DNA from: Ophiosphaerella korrae
Lineage: Eukaryota > Ascomycota > Dothideomycetes > Pleosporales > Phaeosphaeriaceae
Length of the DNA: 10,948 nt
Direction: 5' to 3'
NCBI GenBank assembly: GCA_028456385.1
Contig: JALNQF010000923.1
Location: forward strand, 1-10,948
Below, one piece after another: positions 8,726 through 10,948 of this stretch. Below the pieces are notes generated by a model. The model made no database searches. It was given only the letters and a program-made list of their open reading frames with translations, and was not told the DNA's origin. Every line of letters begins with the position of its first letter. Position 1 is the first letter of the stretch. The translations under genes and the position numbers were made by a program.

Positions 8726-8881
8726 TAGGAAGTTAAGAAAATCCTATAGTACTAGTTCTAAAATAGAAGAAACTACTACTTAGTAGAATAGATAGGTATA
8801 GACGAAAAAGGATAACTATAGGAAGAAATATAGGAACTAGAGGATAATCTTAATTACCTTAAGAAACTAGAGGAGTTCTAA
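8726..8881 (+). pseudogene. C-terminal chromodomain
   Basis: After the integrase the frame reads EVKKIL, then NRRNYYLVE-stop-IGIDEKG and a WEE/W-E-like segment with stops at the expected Trp positions, ending NLNYLKKLEEF. This is the chromodomain pattern (V-x-x-I-L ... YLVKWxGY ... TWEP ... N). In chromoviruses it is fused to integrase and steers insertion toward chromatin with methylated histone tails. The nesting of relatives at this locus fits such targeting, but that link is inference. Trp residues of the family pattern are TAG here. Confidence 0.88.
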
Positions 8882-9243
8882 AGTTAAAACCCTCTAGAAC
8901 GCCTAGTAGCGAACTAAAAGAACTAACATTACTAATAATAGATAGAGAGATAATAGAGACGTTTAGCGTAGAACCTACTATAGTAACATTAAACGCCTTA
9001 TCTAAGTCTAGCTTAGCTTCTAGAGCTACTAACTACTTAGCTAATTTCTTATTATTTAAGGCCTTTATCTTATAAAGACGAGAGAGATAAGCTTAATTCT
9101 CTACTAGCTTACTCTACGCAAGCTCCTAGATACGCTTACGCTTAGCTTTAGCCTCTACGATTTAAGATAGTAATTTCTCTTAAGTCTAGTTAATAGCTTT
9201 CTCTATTATTGTTAAGCCTAGACGTAAGAATAAGTATAATAAA
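8859..9243 (-). pseudogene. Possible antisense reading frame downstream of pol (RIPed)
   Basis: On the minus strand one frame has few stops (about seven in the roughly 120 codons above the pol end, all TAA/TAG that RIP could make from CAA/CAG/TGG); the other frames I read carry about twice as many. It reads as a charged helical protein with blocks such as IVEAKAKRKRI, LSRLYKIKALNNKKLAKQLVA and LEAKLDLDKAF. The plus strand changes from purine-rich, as in pol, to pyrimidine-rich at about 8990-9235, as expected if the coding strand switches. I have a loose impression of similarity to coiled-coil hypothetical proteins that accompany fungal Gypsy elements, but cannot confirm it. The start is not placed; TAA at 8859-8861 is a possible stop. 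Confidence 0.4.
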
Positions 9244-9547
9244 CTTACACTTAGAAAGAGAAATACTAGATATATTATAAGAGCTACGTATATTTATATA
9301 AATATACGCTTTATAAGCTCTACTATTATTTGTAGAAATAATATAAGGAAGAGACTTAGGGTTTAACTTAGGAGAAGTATAATAAGAGTAAGGAAATATT
9401 TTAACACTATTATATAATACGCAATTAGTAAGGAGGTAGCAATAACGTATAGATAAAATAGTTATAAGGGAGGATAAAGAACTCTATATTAATAAAGAAA
9501 CTAGACTAATAACTCTAGCTCTAGGATAGGTAAACTAGGACCTACCT
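9244..9547. other. Non-coding or unassigned part before the 3' LTR
   Basis: This stretch is part of the central element between the possible antisense frame and the polypurine tract. I see no protein motif that holds on either strand. One minus-strand frame (about 9230-9360) reads serine-rich (SSYNISSISLSK) and could be the N-terminal part of the antisense product if a frameshift separates them. That is a guess. Confidence 0.35.
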
Positions 9548-9561
9548 AGGAGGGGAGATAG
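9548..9561 (+). promoter_or_regulatory. Polypurine tract for plus-strand priming
   Basis: The sequence aggaggggagatag abuts the first base of the 3' LTR (TGTT at 9562). Apart from one T it is purine only, and it is one of the few G runs in the element. A purine tract directly 5' of the 3' LTR is the RNase-H-resistant primer for plus-strand DNA synthesis. Lacking TG and CA inside the G run, it would escape RIP. Confidence 0.85.
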
Positions 9562-9988
9562 TGTTACGGGTGTAATAGAAGAAATCGAGATAGAACTAAT
9601 TAGTCCTAATCTAGGCACTAATAAAGTATAAGACAAGCAAGGTAATAACCTTAATTAGGAGACTATATATAACTAGGATACCTAGGCTAATCTATAATCT
9701 ATAGACTCTTAGCATTAATAGATTATAGATTAAGACAATCTATAATCTACTAGTCTTAGTAACTATAGATTATAGATTACGACAAGTATATAGTTAGTAA
9801 GATACGTATTATTAGGATAGTATTAGTAATTTAATCCTTTAACTACGGAACGCTAATATAAGATAGTTACGAAATATCTTCTATTATTTATAAGTTATTG
9901 TAGATTACAACCTAAGCTTTTACTATTAACTCTTAATCTACTAACTCTATTATAGGTACCTATAGTTAACGATAGGTAGCCTATTATA
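9562..9988 (+). repeat. 3' LTR of the central retrotransposon
   Basis: Same length (427 bp) as the 5' LTR, with gap-free alignment and an offset of 6595 bp. It begins with the canonical TG (TGTTACGGG) and ends TATTATA, where the ancestral CA is now TA. The 5' LTR shows the mirror case, so the two copies together give both canonical termini. About 25 differences from the 5' LTR, all transitions. It would supply the RNA 3' end. Confidence 0.95.
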
Positions 9989-9993
9989 ATTAG
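9989..9993. repeat. Target-site duplication (right) of the central retrotransposon
   Basis: ATTAG, identical to 2962-2966. Confidence 0.95.
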
Positions 9994-10070
9994 CTTTTAA
10001 AATAACTTTACTTACTTTATAAAGTACTTACTAAATATAATATAAAAATAATTTAAACTATTAAAGATAT
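9994..10070. other. AT-rich spacer, right half of the pre-insertion target
   Basis: This connects the central element with the older plus-strand LTR. It was contiguous with 2814-2961 before the insertion. No motif found. Confidence 0.5.
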
Positions 10071-10476
10071 TATTATAGTAGTAATAAAAGAAAATTATAT
10101 AGAGCTTATTAGCTTTACTAAAGAAGATAATAATATATATAATTTATAAGGTAGTAAGCTTAATTAAAAAGTTAGTTATAATAAAAATATATAATAACTT
10201 TACTACTTTATAAGGCCTAGTAAGTATAAAGCTATAAAATAACTTTATTACTTTATAAAGCTTAGAATATATAAAGCTATAAAGCTAACTTAAAAGTAAA
10301 AGTTTATAGTTAGTAGTAGTATATATTATTAAGATAGTATTAGTAAATTAATTATTAACTATAAGTAATAATATATTAATAGTAAAAGAAATATTCTATT
10401 ATTTATAGCTTATTACTTTCTAGTCTACTATACTCTCTTTAAGTATTTAGTAGTTAATAACTAGATAGCTTATTAA
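10071..10476 (+). repeat. 5' LTR of an older plus-strand element of the same family
   Basis: It starts tattatag like the solo LTR and shares with it cttattagctttacta, agaagataa and tataatttataag-type blocks. It shares further blocks with all LTRs of the window, including tatatattattaagatagta. The 3' end (cttattaa) lies directly before the conserved post-LTR sequence tttactaatttagttacta. About 406 bp, shorter than the others and nearly saturated with RIP. It is followed by internal sequence, so it is the 5' LTR of a rightward element. Confidence 0.85.
10193..10283. repeat. 45-bp tandem repeat in the plus-strand LTR, two units
   Basis: Units start at 10193 and 10238 (aataactttaytactttataa followed by a related tail ending aaagctataa), period 45 bp. 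The same period as the array in the minus-strand LTR at 2552-2674, which has nearly three units. Confidence 0.78.
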
Positions 10477-10662
10477 ATTTACTAATTTAGTTACTAGAAA
10501 AAGTAAAGTATAAGTAGTATATAGTTTAAGCTAATATAATAGTAAAAAGTTTAACTAAAAAAAAAGTAAAGTACTTCTAAGTAGTTATAAGTTAGATAAA
10601 ACTAACTAGAAAGTAGTTAATATAAACCTAAATAAGCTAATTACTAAAAAAGAGGATATATA
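10477..10662 (+). pseudogene. Start of the internal region and gag of the older plus-strand element
   Basis: Collinear with about 3394-3585 of the central element. It begins tttactaatttagttacta, then gtaaagtataagtagtatata (central: taaagcgtaagtagcgcata), agtaaaaagtttaactaaa (central: agtagaaagtttaactaaa), gtagttataa, and a weaker match to the coiled-coil gag start. The match stops at about 10660, where a different sequence begins. It would have encoded the N-terminus of Gag; only RIPed remains are present. Confidence 0.78.
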
Positions 10663-10948
10663 TAGTAGGGTGACACGAAAAAAAAGACTAAAAAAAGTTA
10701 TAGTTTTTAACTAGTAATAACTCTACGAATATAAGAGCTAAAAATATAAGCGAACATAAATCCTAAAGAAAATATTAGGGTCTATATTTTAGTCTACTAC
10801 GATTTTTTATTACTAAGCGGATACGAGCTAGGATTTAAACTATTTCGAGGATATTTTTTTAAGCTAACTTCAAAGCTTAATACTTTTTTATTTTTAGTAT
10901 CTTTTTCTATTATTTTTTAATATAAGTTAGATATATATAGTTAAATTA
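10663..10948. mobile_element. End of another element inserted in the old gag, possibly Tc1/mariner-type (partial)
   Basis: Similarity to the gag start ends at a TA dinucleotide (10661-10662), followed by tagtagggtgacacgaaa. Tc1/mariner-superfamily elements insert at TA and many have ends of the form CAGTxGGGTGxxx; a RIPed CAG would read TAG. The sequence after the junction keeps TpG, CpA and CpG (tgacacg, gcggatacgagc) that the surrounding gag remnant has lost, so it is younger or of other origin. The other end and any transposase lie outside the window. I see no transposase motif in the 286 bp present. Alternative: ordinary flanking sequence joined by deletion. Confidence 0.4.

Larger units (their letters stand above)
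3455..8926 (+). pseudogene. Gag-Pol polyprotein pseudogene of the chromovirus
   Basis: This is one frame of about 1800 codons in which every recognised motif from 3731 to 8880 has the same phase, so Gag and Pol were apparently one fused frame and no net indel has accumulated. The ancestral start is unknown: the ATA at 3455 is a candidate for an ATG lost by TG-to-TA change. The end is also uncertain, because TAA at 8879, 8885, 8915 and 8924 may be real stops or former CAA. Stops are frequent, about one per ten codons where I read closely. They fall at expected Gln/Trp sites, Cys/His often read Tyr, and conserved Gly/Asp codons after a T are changed to Arg/Asn. These are the expected coding effects of RIP on both strands. 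Domains are listed separately. Confidence 0.93.
2967..9988 (+). mobile_element. Full-length RIP-inactivated Ty3/Gypsy chromovirus (LTR retrotransposon)
   Basis: The element is 7022 bp long. It has two 427-bp LTRs in direct orientation, a 5-bp target duplication, a polypurine tract against the 3' LTR, and a single Gag-Pol frame in the order Gag, zinc knuckles, protease, RT, RNase H, integrase, chromodomain. That order, with integrase after RNase H, defines Ty3/Gypsy, and the C-terminal chromodomain defines a chromovirus. The LTRs align without gaps and differ at about 25 positions by my hand count, every one a C/T or G/A transition. The reading frame is closed by very many TAA/TAG codons at expected Gln and Trp positions. 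RIP after insertion explains both. The element sits between two older, more degraded relatives in head-to-head orientation. It is a dead copy; any movement would need proteins from another copy. Confidence 0.95.

Noticed and set aside
3455..8926. TAA/TAG read as glutamine under an alternative genetic code (as in ciliates)
   Set aside because: TAG also sits at expected Trp sites, conserved Cys and His codons read Tyr, Met codons are missing, and the non-coding LTRs show the same C/T and G/A changes. Mutation explains all of these; recoding explains only the Gln positions.
10815..10845. tRNA-like B box on the minus strand (gtttaaatcc), suggesting a tRNA gene or SINE
   Set aside because: No T-stem pairing, A box or acceptor stem could be found around it.

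Overview
The window is a repeat graveyard from a filamentous ascomycete (Pezizomycotina-type) nuclear genome. I see no intact host gene. The sequence is extremely AT-rich and almost lacks TpG and CpA, and TpA is everywhere. Former coding regions are full of TAA/TAG where Gln and Trp codons are expected, and Cys/His codons read as Tyr. This is the signature of repeat-induced point mutation (RIP, C-to-T mainly at CpA on either strand). The species cannot be named from this sequence.

The centrepiece (2967-9988, 7022 bp) is a full-length, RIP-inactivated Ty3/Gypsy LTR retrotransposon of the chromovirus type. It has two 427-bp LTRs, a perfect 5-bp target duplication (ATTAG), a polypurine tract, and one continuous reading frame carrying Gag, two CCHC zinc knuckles, protease, reverse transcriptase, RNase H, integrase with a GPY/F-like module, and a C-terminal chromodomain. 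All recognisable motifs from 3731 to 8880 lie in the same frame, so the frame has decayed by base transitions and not by indels. Between pol and the 3' LTR lies about 620 bp with a possible antisense reading frame. About 390 codons between the zinc knuckles and the protease are unassigned.

The flanks are older relatives of the same family. On the left, a minus-strand fragment (LTR 2344-2813, gag running down to about 876) is interrupted by a solo LTR (976-1417) with its own perfect target duplication (TTAAA). On the right, a plus-strand fragment (LTR 10071-10476 followed by the start of gag) is cut at 10663 by what looks like the end of another element, possibly Tc1/mariner-type. Before the central element landed, the two old LTRs stood head to head about 230 bp apart. 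The left edge (1-887) is AT-rich sequence bounded by a 105-bp direct repeat and is otherwise unassigned.

The layers differ in degree of RIP: the two flanking fragments are nearly reduced to A/T with AG/CT remnants, the solo LTR is intermediate, and the central element retains the most G+C. The layout gives a relative insertion order: flanking fragments, then solo LTR, central element and right-edge element. All function statements refer to the ancestral products; none of these frames can be translated as they stand.
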